Source: Methylorubrum populi
GTDB taxonomy: Bacteria; Pseudomonadota; Alphaproteobacteria; Rhizobiales; Beijerinckiaceae
DNA: 64,000 nucleotides
NCBI GenBank assembly: GCA_020741775.1
Contig: DYYG01000011.1
Location: 100,349 to 164,348 of the forward strand
Direction: 5' to 3'
A program made the position numbers and the translations under genes. The notes beneath the pieces are model-generated. The model ran no database searches, was not told the origin of the DNA, and saw only the letters and a list, made by a program, of their open reading frames with translations. Positions 1-11,132 of this stretch are shown here, in pieces (the stretch's first letter is position 1; every line of letters starts with the position of its first letter).

Positions 1-2325
1 CGCCACGGGACAGACCGGCTCGCACGGCGCGTGCTCGCAATGCATGCAGGGAACCGGCTGGAAGCCGGCCCGCGGCGCCTCGGAGCCTCCCGCGTCGTAG
101 AGGTCGACGCGCAGCCAATGCATCATCCGGCCGCGGGCGATCTCCTCGGGCCCGACCACCGGCACATTGTTCTCGGATTGGCAGGAGAGGACACAGGCAT
201 TGCAGCCGATGCAGGCATTGGTGTCGATCACCATCGCCCAGGCATGGCCGTCGGCGTCGCTCTTCCAGGGGGAGAGAAGGGTCGGCTGGTCGTCACCGAT
301 GCCCTTGGGCTCAGCTCGGGCCAAGGCCGCGAGATCGATCTGGCGGAACAGCTTCTCGGTCTCGCCCTCGACCTGGACCTCGTTCTGTGTCCGCAGGATC
401 GTCTCGGACTTGCCGGTTCGGGCAAGCTCGATGCCGGTCAGCAGAGACGGCGTGTCTTGCGTCGAAAGCCCGTAGGCGTCGGCACCGATGCCGTTGCCGA
501 TTGCGCCGGCCCGCTGGCGGCCATAGCCGAGGGTCAGAACGCCGACGCCCTCGGCGATGCCGGATTCGATCACGACCGGCACCTCGATGGCGCGGCCACC
601 GGCACTGGCGCGCACCACGTCACCGGCCTCGATCCCGCGCCGCCCGGCCTCCTTGCGGGAGAGGGCCAACGCGTTGCCCCAGACTTGTTTCGAGATCGGC
701 TTCGGGCATTCCTGAAGCCAGGCATTGTTGGCGAAGCGCCCGTCCCAAAGGCAGGGGTCGGGCCGCAGCTCGACGGTCAGACCTTCCTGGCGGCGGATCT
801 CCGGCAGAGCGGGCAATCGCGGCTCACCGGGATCGACGAGCGGCGCGGCGCTGCCTTCGATCACGCCGTCATGCAGGCTCCTGCGCCACCATGCCTCGAA
901 ATCGGCACCCCCCCGATCCTTCCATGTCTCCCGGACGAGGGCGTAGCCCGCCGTCGCCGTTCGCCCCGCAAAGATCGGAAGGATCTCGTGCAGGGAGCGC
1001 CCGTCATAGAGCGGACGCAGCAGCGGCTGAACCACGCTCGCGGTGCCGTCGGTGGCGCGCAGATCCGACCAGCTCTCCAGCTCGTGTGTCAGCGGCAGAT
1101 GCCAGTGGGTCGCGCCGGCGGTCTCGTCGCCGTGCAGGCCGGCATGGACGCTGAAGCGTGCCCGCTCGATACGCCGGGCCAGATCGAGGTCGGCGGGCGC
1201 GCTCGCCACAGGATCGGAGCCGAGGATGGCGAGGCAGGTCACCGAGCCCCGGTCGAGGGCCCCCGCGAGATCGGCGAGGCTCGCCGGGGTTCGGCCCTCG
1301 ATCCGGTCGGGCGGTGCGATGTAATCGACGGGCGCTCGGAGGCGGGCATTGATCCAATGGGCGAGGGCGTGCGCCTCCGGTGAGAGGGCGGGCCCGGCCA
1401 GGACCAGCGCCCGGCCTTCGTGCTCCGTGAGATCGGCGGCGGCCACGCGCGCGAAGCGGCGGGCCTCCTCCGGCAGCTCGGGGGCGGACAGCCCGGCGCC
1501 GAGGGCGTTGGCGATGGCCGCCAAGAGGGCGAGCTGGTCGACGGGATGCAGGGCGCGGCGCGCATCCGCCTTGATCCCGGTGAGCGTCAGCGCCGCCTCG
1601 GCGACGTAGAGGCGGCCGAACCGGGCCGGATCGCGGCGTCTCTCGCTGAAGGCCCGGGCGAGCCGGATCTGGTCCGGATCCGGCCCGAGCGGGTCGGCGC
1701 CGACACAGAGAATCGTCTCCGCCCGGTCGAGCCGGGGCAGGGCGCGAAGGGGACGGCCGAAGGCGAGCTCGGCCCCGCGCGCGGCGTTCGCCTCGTCGAT
1801 CGGCTCGTGGACGTGCCAGACCGCCTCCGGCAGGGCGCGCAGCAGGGCATCGATCTGGCGGGCCAGGGTCGGCGAGGTGACGCGGCCGGTAACGAGGTGC
1901 AGACCGCGCCCGCCTGCCCCCCGCACCGATGCGAGCGGAGCGCTCAGTGCGCGCTCGAACATGTCCCAGGAGGCGATGCCGTTCACTCTCTCGGTCACCG
2001 TCCGCGAGCGGTCGGGATCGTAGAGGTCGAGGATCGCGGCCTCCGCGAACACGTCCGTCGCGCCCAGACTCGCCGGATGCAGCGGGTTGCCCTCGATCTT
2101 GATCGGCCGCCCATCGACGGCGATGGCCTGAACGCCCCGGGCCCAGCCGCTCAGCGACAGGGCCGTAGCGTAGCGGACCGGCACGCCGGGCAGGAGCTGC
2201 TCGGGCGCGCGGACATAGGGCACGATCTCCTCGACCGGCTTGGAGCAGCCGCCGGCGGCGAGCGTGATGCCGGCGCCCAACAGGCGCAGGGCCTCGCGAC
2301 GGGAGGGCGGGATCAGCGGTGGCAT
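1..2325 (-). CDS. actB: ActB, molybdopterin-oxidoreductase-like/iron-sulfur subunit of alternative complex III (3' part outside window)
   Basis: Alternative complex III oxidises quinol and passes electrons to cytochrome c or an oxidase; ActB is its large periplasm-facing subunit. The open frame runs 775 codons from the ATG at 2325 off the left edge, so the C-terminus is missing. The N-terminus has a twin-arginine signal (SRREALRLLG) followed by GGCSKPVEEIVPY, characteristic of ActB. A long molybdopterin-oxidoreductase-like domain follows (in characterised ActB it carries no Mo cofactor), then a ferredoxin-like domain with CIGCNACVLSC and CMHCEHAPCEPVCP cysteines at the cut end. It overlaps the end of actA by 13 bp, which indicates one operon. 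Identity is seen in sequence; the complex assignment rests on the actA-actB pairing. Confidence 0.88.
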   Translation of the reverse strand, partial: MPPLIPPSRREALRLLGAGITLAAGGCSKPVEEIVPYVRAPEQLLPGVPVRYATALSLSGWARGVQAIAVDGRPIKIEGNPLHPASLGATDVFAEAAILDLYDPDRSRTVTERVNGIASWDMFERALSAPLASVRGAGGRGLHLVTGRVTSPTLARQIDALLRALPEAVWHVHEPIDEANAARGAELAFGRPLRALPRLDRAETILCVGADPLGPDPDQIRLARAFSERRRDPARFGRLYVAEAALTLTGIKADARRALHPVDQLALLAAIANALGAGLSAPELPEEARRFARVAAADLTEHEGRALVLAGPALSPEAHALAHWINARLRAPVDYIAPPDRIEGRTPASLADLAGALDRGSVTCLAILGSDPVASAPADLDLARRIERARFSVHAGLHGDETAGATHWHLPLTHELESWSDLRATDGTASVVQPLLRPLYDGRSLHEILPIFAGRTATAGYALVRETWKDRGGADFEAWWRRSLHDGVIEGSAAPLVDPGEPRLPALPEIRRQEGLTVELRPDPCLWDGRFANNAWLQECPKPISKQVWGNALALSRKEAGRRGIEAGDVVRASAGGRAIEVPVVIESGIAEGVGVLTLGYGRQRAGAIGNGIGADAYGLSTQDTPSLLTGIELARTGKSETILRTQNEVQVEGETEKLFRQIDLAALARAEPKGIGDDQPTLLSPWKSDADGHAWAMVIDTNACIGCNACVLSCQSENNVPVVGPEEIARGRMMHWLRVDLYDAGGSEAPRAGFQPVPCMHCEHAPCEPVCPVA

Positions 2326-2972
2326 ATCGAGCACTCGCTCAGCCGCTCAGGCGACTTGATGTGACGCTCCTGGACGAAGCGGGCGCCGATCGCCGCCTGA
2401 TCGGCCGGCGGCTTCCAGGTCATGTCGAACACCGCCTCGTGCGGACGCAGATTGGGCGCGGGGTCGCGGTGGCAATCGAGGCACCAGCCCATGGTGAGCG
2501 GAGCGGTCTGCCGCATCAGCTTCATGGTCTGAACCTCGCCGTGGCAGGTCGAGCAGCCGACGCCCTTGGCCACGTGAACCGAGTGATTGAAGTAGACATA
2601 GGCCGGCAGGTTGTGGACGCGGTTCCATCGAAGCGGGCGCCCCTCGGCCAAGCTCTGGCGCACTGGCGCCAGCATCGGCGCGTTGGTCCATTCCTGGGAA
2701 TGGCAGCTCATGCAGGTCTCGGTCGGCGGGATGCCGGCGAAGGCGGCCTTCTCGACCGAGGTGTGGCAGTAGCGGCAATCGAGCCCGAGACCGCCGACAT
2801 GGTGCTCGTGGCTGAACGGCACCGGCTGCTCACGGGTCACGTCCTGCGCCGTCGCGTAGGGTGAGCGCCACACCGCATAGGCCAGTCCGACCGCAAGGAC
2901 CGGCACGGCCCCCAGAGAGGCGAGAACGACGCGAGCGACTGTATCCGCTCCCGGGTGAAAGATCTGCACCAT
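2313..2972 (-). CDS. actA: ActA, membrane-anchored pentahaem cytochrome c of alternative complex III
   Basis: Electron-transfer subunit of alternative complex III, anchored in the inner membrane with its haems in the periplasm. The 219-aa protein has one N-terminal membrane helix (about residues 12-34) followed by five CxxCH haem c motifs: CRYCH, CMSCH, CSTCH, CLDCH and CSICH, the last at the very C-terminus. Length and haem count match ActA. It is the first gene of the operon and overlaps actB by 13 bp. The AT-rich stretch upstream, which contains a perfect inverted repeat, is the likely promoter region. Confidence 0.88.
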   Translation of the reverse strand: MVQIFHPGADTVARVVLASLGAVPVLAVGLAYAVWRSPYATAQDVTREQPVPFSHEHHVGGLGLDCRYCHTSVEKAAFAGIPPTETCMSCHSQEWTNAPMLAPVRQSLAEGRPLRWNRVHNLPAYVYFNHSVHVAKGVGCSTCHGEVQTMKLMRQTAPLTMGWCLDCHRDPAPNLRPHEAVFDMTWKPPADQAAIGARFVQERHIKSPERLSECSICHR

Positions 2973-3524
2973 CCCGCGCGAGACACCTTCTGTCCGCCCA
3001 CTTCCCCATCGTTATAGGTCGAGGCTGGCCAAAACCTATTCGTGAACAAGAAAATCTGCGAATTTTCTTGGAACACAACTGAGATAACACAGCATAATTA
3101 TACGAATTTGCAATGAAATACCAAAAATCATGACGCAATTAAAAACAATAACGAGTATTTATTCGGCGTGAAGGCGCAAAGGTCTTGCACGTCTTTCCGT
3201 TCCGACCCCGATGCACATTGCTGCGCTGCGCGCCTCATCACCCTCCCGGCCCGGATCCGGCTCGTCTGCCCTCAAGCGAATAGCGGCACGAAAATGCCCC
3301 TACGGGCAGCAACCTCGGACGCGGGAGAAAGATCAATCGTGGCCGTGACGGGCTTTACCGCCGGCGGGAGGGCCATCTGAGGCGCTGATCCGGCGGCCCT
3401 CCGGCCGGTCTGCCAGGCCGGGGTCGGTAACCTTTCGGTAAACAAACAGAGTTAACGAAAGTCTCGAACTTCCCGTCGATCATTCTACGAGGTTGACCGG
3501 CCTCGTCAGCGGAAAGCCTGTGCC
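2973..3524. other. AT-rich divergent intergenic region
   Basis: This 552-bp region separates the actA start (minus strand) from the next plus-strand gene. Bases about 3035-3170 are strikingly AT-rich for this genome and probably hold the act promoter. Apart from the inverted repeat at 3047-3070 I see no gene: short open frames here lack ribosome binding sites and protein-like composition. Confidence 0.5.
3047..3070. promoter_or_regulatory. Perfect 9-bp inverted repeat upstream of actA, possible operator
   Basis: CAAGAAAAT (3047-3055) and its exact reverse complement ATTTTCTTG (3062-3070) flank a 6-nt spacer, 75 bp upstream of the actA start. The symmetry and the AT-rich context suggest a dimeric regulator's operator. 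The cognate regulator is unknown and no function is proven. Confidence 0.4.
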
Positions 3525-4361
3525 ATGTCGGAGAGGGTCGAAGCAGGCGCGGCCGCGGCGAAGAAGCCGGCCGCGATCTCAGCGGAAGAGATGCTGAAGC
3601 AGGCCGTCGCCGGCGCGACGAAGGCGAATGAGGCGCCCTCCGCCGGTGCCATGTCGAAGCCGTCGCTGAAACTCCCCCGCTTCGGCGCCAATGCCCGGCT
3701 GGCGGTGGCGAGCCTGACGGCGCTGGCCTGCGGTCTCGCCATCGGCGTCCTGGCCGCGCCAGGACAAGGACCGGGCGATGCGCTCGCGCAAGTTCAAGCC
3801 GAACTGGCGACGGGACGGGCGGAAATGGCCCGGCTGTCGCAGGAATTCGACCGCCTCACCCGCACGGCGACGGCCGCCCGCGAAACGAGCGACGCTGCTC
3901 GCGGAGAAGCGAAGGCGCTCAGCGCCAGCCTAGCCGACCGGATCGGCCGCACGGAGCAGAACCTAGAGCGGCGCCTGACCAGCCTGTCGGAGACGCTCAC
4001 CCGCAGCGACCGCGAGCAGGGCGAACGGATCGCAGGACTGATCGCCCAACTGGAGAAGAAGGCACAGCCCGTCACCGCCGCCGCGCCACCAAAACCGGAA
4101 CCGAAGGCCGAGGCGCGGATTGCGGAGCCGACCCAGACCGGTAGCCTGCCGGACAAGGCGAAGAGCGAGACGGTCGAGAATTGGGCTCTGCGCGACGTCT
4201 ATGACGGCGTCGCGGTGCTTGAGGATCGCCGCCGCCGCCTCGTCGAGGTAGCACGCGGCGACGCCGTTCCGGGGGTAGGCCGCGTCGAGGCGATCGAGCG
4301 GCGCGGGCGGCAATGGGTCGTGGTCACCCGGCAAGGAGTGATCACGCCGCAGACGTGGTGA
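3525..4361 (+). CDS. Single-pass membrane protein with coiled coil, function unknown
   Basis: The 278-aa protein has a cytoplasmic Ala/Lys-rich N-terminus (1-55), one membrane helix at about 56-80 (ARLAVASLTALACGLAIGVL), a long charged heptad-like region (about 90-170) that should form a periplasmic coiled coil, a Pro/Ala linker, and a small C-terminal domain (about 215-278) ending in GRQWVVVTRQGVITPQTW. I do not recognise a named family; the layout resembles alphaproteobacterial envelope proteins of unknown role. It is monocistronic, and the next gene is convergent. Confidence 0.6.
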   Translation: MSERVEAGAAAAKKPAAISAEEMLKQAVAGATKANEAPSAGAMSKPSLKLPRFGANARLAVASLTALACGLAIGVLAAPGQGPGDALAQVQAELATGRAEMARLSQEFDRLTRTATAARETSDAARGEAKALSASLADRIGRTEQNLERRLTSLSETLTRSDREQGERIAGLIAQLEKKAQPVTAAAPPKPEPKAEARIAEPTQTGSLPDKAKSETVENWALRDVYDGVAVLEDRRRRLVEVARGDAVPGVGRVEAIERRGRQWVVVTRQGVITPQTW

Positions 4362-4373
4362 GAACAAGCGAAA

Positions 4374-4589
4374 TCAGTTCGCCGGCAGGATATCGAGCGG
4401 TGTGACGGCCGCGAGGGTCGTTCCCGGCAAGGCGGGCGACAGCTCGGCGAGTTTCGTCGCCCGCTCCGCCCGCAACCGGCCACGCTCACGGGCCTCCTCG
4501 CGCGCTTTCTGCGTCGGATGAAGGATCAAGGCGAGAAGCGTCTCGCCGTCGTCCGAAGTCGTGAGATGCTTCCCGTCAAAGACTGGCAT
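4374..4589 (-). CDS. Small hypothetical protein
   Basis: A 71-aa charged, soluble protein beginning MPVFDGKHLTTSDDGETLLA. The ATG at 4589 is preferred over one 18 bp upstream because GGGAG lies 7 bases before it. The central part is rich in Arg/Glu and probably helical. No family is recognised. It is convergent with the coiled-coil gene, 12 bp apart. Confidence 0.5.
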   Translation of the reverse strand: MPVFDGKHLTTSDDGETLLALILHPTQKAREEARERGRLRAERATKLAELSPALPGTTLAAVTPLDILPAN

Positions 4590-4772
4590 GGTCCGCTCCC
4601 GGCCCATCGAAGGCCCGCAGCTTCTGAGCGATAGCTCAACCGTTCGTGAAAAACGGGGTTTCAGAGGATAAGTTCCACCGAACGCCCGTCCTTAACCGCG
4701 CTTTCATCTTTGCGGTGCGGCGGCATCCAGTGCAGTGCGAGATGGCACATGATCTGGGCCGCCCGTAAAGTC

Positions 4773-5657
4773 TCAATTGTGAGGCAGATCCAAAGGATTG
4801 GCAGCAAATCCGCGACACTCGGTCTCGACTTGATAAAGGTGACCCGCCATCGGTTCGAGGGTCGGATCTCGCCCGCGCAGGCAAGTCGTGATGTAGAGTG
4901 TCGAGAGGTCAGGCCCGCCGAACGCACATTTCGTGACGAGGGGCGTCGGTATCGGCAAGATCCGTTCGACGTGCCCGTCGGGTGTAAATCGTGTGATGCG
5001 TCCGGCTCCATAGTGGCAGATCCAGAGATGCCCATCGGCATCGAGGGTCAGTCCATCCGGCTTGCCCCAACTGCCCTCGAAACGGATCAGGGGGCGCGGC
5101 TCGCCGATGCGGCCGTTCCGGAAGTCGTGGACGCGGACGATGCCCTCGGCCGTATCGATGGTGTAGATCCGCTCACCGTCCGGGCTGACGAACGGACCGT
5201 TGGTGACAGCCGCTTGTCCGCCGAAGGTTTGGACGCCTTTGCCGTCCCAGACATGGAAGCTGCCCGTCGCCTCCTCTTCCGCGTCGTCCATGCTGCCGAA
5301 ATAGAGCCGGCCGTCCGGCCCGATATTGCCGCTGTTGAGGCGGTTCCGCTCGGGGTGATCGGCGGGACGCGCCAGCGGCGAACGCGTGCCGTCCGAAAGC
5401 CGGAACAGGGCCACACCGGATCGGAAGCCGGCGACCACGCGGTCGGGGTCCGATGTCGGCAAGGCAAAGCCGATCTTCTCATCGAGCGTCAGCCGGGTGG
5501 TTTCGCCGGTCTCCGGCCAGTGGCGCCAGATCGCCGGATTCTCGATATCGACCCAGATCAGCGATCCGTCGCGGGCATCCCAGACGACTTCTTCGCCGAG
5601 GGCACAGCCGCAGGCGACGGTCACGCGCGGCGTGTGGGGATGCACAGGTGGGCTCAT
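4773..5657 (-). CDS. SMP-30/gluconolactonase/LRE family sugar lactonase
   Basis: Six-bladed beta-propeller hydrolase of the SMP-30/regucalcin family, expected to open sugar lactones with a bound divalent metal. The 294-aa sequence shows the family's metal-ligand neighbourhoods: LGEEVVWD near the N-terminus (Glu), RLNSGNIGPDGRLYFG, VTNGPFVSPDG, and KPDGLTLDADGHLWI (Asp). The ATG at 5657 has GGAG upstream; an in-frame GTG two codons earlier overlaps that site and is unlikely to be used. The gene stands alone, so the substrate cannot be inferred. Confidence 0.82.
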   Translation of the reverse strand: MSPPVHPHTPRVTVACGCALGEEVVWDARDGSLIWVDIENPAIWRHWPETGETTRLTLDEKIGFALPTSDPDRVVAGFRSGVALFRLSDGTRSPLARPADHPERNRLNSGNIGPDGRLYFGSMDDAEEEATGSFHVWDGKGVQTFGGQAAVTNGPFVSPDGERIYTIDTAEGIVRVHDFRNGRIGEPRPLIRFEGSWGKPDGLTLDADGHLWICHYGAGRITRFTPDGHVERILPIPTPLVTKCAFGGPDLSTLYITTCLRGRDPTLEPMAGHLYQVETECRGFAANPLDLPHN

Positions 5658-5749
5658 CGTCACTCCGGGACCGGACAGGGGACAGGGCGCATGGCCTCTG
5701 ACCTCCCAACGCGCCGGACCGGAGCTTTGTCACGAAGGCGCGCCGGTTC

Positions 5750-6652
5750 TCAGCGCGTCGCCTCGGCGACGAACTCGGCATTGATGGCGAAGGCCGCCAT
5801 TGCGCCCTCGGCGGCGGCCACGACAGCGAACTGCACCCGGCGCGAGGCATCGCCCGCCACGTAGAGACCGGGCACGTTGGTCTTCTCGTATTCGCGGGTC
5901 GGCACCACGCCTCGGGTCTCGTCGAGTTCGCAGCCGAGCTGAGCGATGAGCGGGGAGGGGCTGCAGGCGAACGGCATCAGGAACAGGGCGGCGCAAGCGA
6001 TCTCGGTGCCGTCCCGGAAACGGAGGCAGGTCGGTCGGGCCTCGTCCCCTTCGAGCCGCGCGATCGCCGTCTCGACGATGCGGATGCCGTTGCGGGCGAG
6101 CCGGTCACGATCCTTGTCCGAGAGGTCGCCATCCTCGCCGTTCGTGCACAGGGTGACGTCCCCGCTCCAGCCGGTCAATTCGAGGGCGAGGCCGCAGCCG
6201 CCATGCCCGTGACCGTAGACGACGAGCGGACGGTCGCGGACCTCGAAGCCGTCGCAATAGGGGCAAGAATGCACGCCCGTGCCCCAATAGGTGTCGAAGC
6301 CTTCGATCGCGGGGATGTCCTGGGCGAGGCCGGTCGCCAGGATCAGGCGCCGTGCCCGTTCCCGCCGGCCATCGTCCTGCACGATGGTGAACCCATCCGG
6401 GTCGCGGTGCGCCTCGGCAACGCCAACGTCGCGGCATTCGACCGTGTCATAGCGGGCGAGGTCGGCGCGGCCCCGGTCCCTCAGATCGAAGGGCGGCGTC
6501 CCGTCGCGGGTAAACAGGCCCCAGGTCCGGGGCGTCGCGGCATTACGCGGGCTGCCCGCGTCGCAGAGCAGTACCCGGCGCCGGGCGCGACCGAGAATCA
6601 AGGCGGCGTTGAGCCCGGCCGGGCCGCCGCCCACGATGATCACGTCATGCAT
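5750..6652 (-). CDS. Thioredoxin-reductase-like FAD/NAD(P) oxidoreductase
   Basis: A 300-aa pyridine-nucleotide disulfide oxidoreductase of the thioredoxin reductase type. The N-terminal FAD motif is VIIVGGGPAGLNAALILGR. The redox centre is SCPYCDGFEV rather than the CATC of canonical TrxB. The second nucleotide site is degenerate (VVYGHGHGGCGLALEL), and the C-terminal FAD motif VPGLYVAGDASRRVQFAV is present. The in-frame frame extends 59 codons further upstream, but the FAD-motif-proximal ATG at 6652 gives the normal family length. CPYC-type members are often a separate branch from the housekeeping TrxB, so the thioredoxin partner is uncertain. Confidence 0.8.
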   Translation of the reverse strand: MHDVIIVGGGPAGLNAALILGRARRRVLLCDAGSPRNAATPRTWGLFTRDGTPPFDLRDRGRADLARYDTVECRDVGVAEAHRDPDGFTIVQDDGRRERARRLILATGLAQDIPAIEGFDTYWGTGVHSCPYCDGFEVRDRPLVVYGHGHGGCGLALELTGWSGDVTLCTNGEDGDLSDKDRDRLARNGIRIVETAIARLEGDEARPTCLRFRDGTEIACAALFLMPFACSPSPLIAQLGCELDETRGVVPTREYEKTNVPGLYVAGDASRRVQFAVVAAAEGAMAAFAINAEFVAEATR

Positions 6653-6725
6653 ACCGTTCCTCCCGGCGGTCTCGCCGGGGGACAAGCGCATGTCCCGGGA
6701 GATGGTTTCCCGGGATGCTCGGTCT

Positions 6726-7061
6726 TCAGGCGGCGCTTTTGACCGGCACGCCCTTCTCGGACAGGAATTGCTGCAGCTCGCCGGACTGGAACATCTCGCG
6801 GGCGATGTCGCAGCCGCCGACGAACTCACCCTTCACGTAGATCTGCGGGATGGTCGGCCAGTTGGAGAACGCCTTGATGCCCTCACGGACCGCCATGTCG
6901 TCGAGCACGTTCACGCCCTTGAACGGCACGCCGAGGTAGTTGAGGATCTGGACGACCTGGCCCGAGAAGCCGCACATCGGGAATTGCGGCGTGCCCTTCA
7001 TGAACACGACCACGTCCTGCGAATCGATCTCGTTCTTGATCGTGGTGTTGATGTCGCTCAT
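6726..7061 (-). CDS. grxD: Monothiol glutaredoxin, Grx4/GrxD family
   Basis: A 111-aa single-domain monothiol glutaredoxin that binds and delivers [2Fe-2S] clusters with glutathione. It shows the CGFS active site ([11 protein letters not shown]), the glutathione-binding [16 protein letters not shown] region and the CD motif ([10 protein letters not shown]). It is followed in the same direction by the BolA gene upstream of it, a conserved pairing because Grx4 and BolA form cluster-bridged heterodimers. Confidence 0.95.
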   Translation of the reverse strand: MSDINTTIKNEIDSQDVVVFMKGTPQFPMCGFSGQVVQILNYLGVPFKGVNVLDDMAVREGIKAFSNWPTIPQIYVKGEFVGGCDIAREMFQSGELQQFLSEKGVPVKSAA

Positions 7062-7125
7062 CGCGCGGTCCTCGTTGTTCGGTCGTGTCTGAAGTCAGGC
7101 CTGTTCGGCGGATTTCAAGGTCGCC

Positions 7126-7362
7126 TCAATCCTGAGGAACCCCTGTCGTCAGCGCAAGGGCGTGGAGCACGCCCCCCATCCGCCCCTGAAGCGCGCCGTA
7201 CACCATCTGGTGCTGGGCCACGCGGGTTTTGCCCTTGAAGGCGGAGGAGATCACGGTCGCGGCGTAATGGTCGCCGTCGCCGGCCAGATCCTTGATCTCG
7301 ACCTGGGCGTCGGGCAGCGCCTCGCGGATCATCGACTCGATCTCGCGCGCATCCATCGGCAT
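7126..7362 (-). CDS. BolA/IbaG family protein
   Basis: A 78-aa BolA-family protein, partner of monothiol glutaredoxin in iron-sulfur trafficking. It matches the family through REALPDAQVEIKDLAGDGDHYAATVIS and the helix-turn with invariant His (RVAQHQMVYGALQG). The open frame extends to 7443, but GGAG sits 8 bases before the ATG at 7362 and the upstream part is proline junk. It lies 64 bp upstream of grxD and 25 bp downstream of purL on the same strand, consistent with a purL-bolA-grxD transcript. Confidence 0.9.
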   Translation of the reverse strand: MPMDAREIESMIREALPDAQVEIKDLAGDGDHYAATVISSAFKGKTRVAQHQMVYGALQGRMGGVLHALALTTGVPQD

Positions 7363-7387
7363 CGGAAATTCTCCGCTTCGTTGTGGT

Positions 7388-9613
<2,226 letters not shown>

Positions 9614-9797
9614 CCGAGGCCCTGTCTCAAACCGTTACCGCCACCCGGCCGGGCCCGCACCGGGCCAATCCATGATGGGCCGCTCGCCCCGACGCGGCGC
9701 GAACAGACTTTGCGCAACGCTCTAGTGCGATCAACAGCCGCTGCAAAGGGCCGCCTCGGTCGCGACAGGATTGCGCGCCATCGGCTTGCTGTTTTTC

Positions 9798-10982
9798 CTA
9801 GCTTAAATTTGCGTCCACCGCCTCGAAAGGCCCGGTCCGACACCGCTCGACGCCGACATGGACCGGCTCCGGCCCCGCGACGAAGGCGATGTAATCGAAG
9901 GCCTGCGGATCCCGGCTCGACATCAGCAGCTGGAAATGCATGCGGAACAGGTTCCAGCGGCGGCGGGCGACGAGGGCTGGCTCGATCAGATCCTCGATCT
10001 CCACCCGCATCACCGCGAAGCGTCCCCGCGGCGCGGGCGGCAGGCGCGAGGCGCTCACCGGATCGCGAAGGTGGATCGACAGCCAGTCCCAACTCGCGCG
10101 GATGTCGAGCCAGCCGATCGAGGTCTCGCGGCCGATCCGGGCGAGGGCGGCGCGGGCATCCTCCGCGAGCGGATCGAGGGTGATCCAGGGAATGACGCTG
10201 CCGATGGTCACCAGGGTCACCGGCGTGCCGCGCCGCCCGAAATCGGGATCGGCGGCCAGGATGCGATCGAGGGTTTCGAGCGCGAGGAAACTCGAGGAGG
10301 AATGGCCGATCACCACGATCTCGGAGGCATGGCCCTCCGCGGCGCGGATTCGCTCTGCCCAGGGCCCGAGCCGCTCGCGCATCGCCCGTTCGCGGCCCGA
10401 CGCGTGGTCGTGGGTGAAGGCGGTGTCGTCGACGAGATGGGTGACGTAGAGCGGCTTGCCCCGGGTGAGGCGGGTGATCGCGGCAAGGAGCGCGTAGGCG
10501 AGAAGCGGCACCAGCGCCGCCTTGGCGAGGATCGGCAGGGCCGTCGCCGGTGTCAGCGTCACCGCCGCGACGGCGAGGGCGAGGCTCAGCAGGACAAAGG
10601 CCAGATAGAACTGGTGGACGCTGACGATCACCCGGTGGAAGCGCCGCGCCTCGCGCCGGAACGTCTTCAGGTAGCCGGAACGCCAGAGCCGCCACCACAG
10701 GCCGGGCAGGCTCGCGAGCCGGCGCAGGTTGGAGCGGGGGAAGCGGGCGCGGACGATATCGTCCCAGCGCAGCAGAGAGTAGCGCAGGCGTGTGGACGCA
10801 CCGTCGGACTGGCTGCGGACCTCCCAGTCGAGACTGATGCCGTCGGCGGAGCGGACCGGCTCGCCGACCTCGATGGTCATCCCGCGCCGTTGCGCCGTGA
10901 TCCGGCTCTCGCGGCGGAAGAGGCCCCAATAGGTCTCGGGCTCGCGGGGATCGAAGCCGGGCAGGTAGAAGACCTGCCGCAC
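9798..10982 (-). CDS. Membrane-associated alpha/beta-hydrolase-like protein
   Basis: A 394-aa protein with a GTG start (GAGAG upstream). It starts with MRQVFYLPGFDPREPETYW, typical of proteins with a lipase-like oxyanion region. Two adjacent membrane helices lie at about 125-175. A nucleophile elbow, VVIGHSSSSFLALETL, lies at about 221-236, and a later TIGSVIPWITLDP segment is present. The combination suggests a membrane-tethered serine hydrolase with its active domain in the cytoplasm; the substrate is unknown. No obvious partner genes adjoin. Confidence 0.6.
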   Translation of the reverse strand: MRQVFYLPGFDPREPETYWGLFRRESRITAQRRGMTIEVGEPVRSADGISLDWEVRSQSDGASTRLRYSLLRWDDIVRARFPRSNLRRLASLPGLWWRLWRSGYLKTFRREARRFHRVIVSVHQFYLAFVLLSLALAVAAVTLTPATALPILAKAALVPLLAYALLAAITRLTRGKPLYVTHLVDDTAFTHDHASGRERAMRERLGPWAERIRAAEGHASEIVVIGHSSSSFLALETLDRILAADPDFGRRGTPVTLVTIGSVIPWITLDPLAEDARAALARIGRETSIGWLDIRASWDWLSIHLRDPVSASRLPPAPRGRFAVMRVEIEDLIEPALVARRRWNLFRMHFQLLMSSRDPQAFDYIAFVAGPEPVHVGVERCRTGPFEAVDANLS

Positions 10983-11132
10983 CGGGGCGCTCTCGTCGGA
11001 CTGGGAAATGGCGGACCGCCGTGCTGGGAAGAGGGCAGGGCGATCTGAGCGAGTCGCCCGTTCGCCCGCTGCCTACACGATGCGGCAGGGCCCCGGCGAG
11101 GGCAAACACGTGACAGGCAGCACCTGTCGGGC

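Noticed and set aside
31..1383. 450-codon plus-strand frame at the left edge
   Set aside because: Antisense of actB, whose twin-arginine start and ferredoxin cysteines are clear.
3168..3380. 70-aa ORF in the act divergent gap
   Set aside because: No ribosome binding site and no protein-like composition.
5750..6829. 359-aa version of the thioredoxin-reductase-like protein
   Set aside because: The extra 59 N-terminal residues are Ser/Arg-rich and lie before the FAD motif that starts the family; ATG 6652 is the better start.
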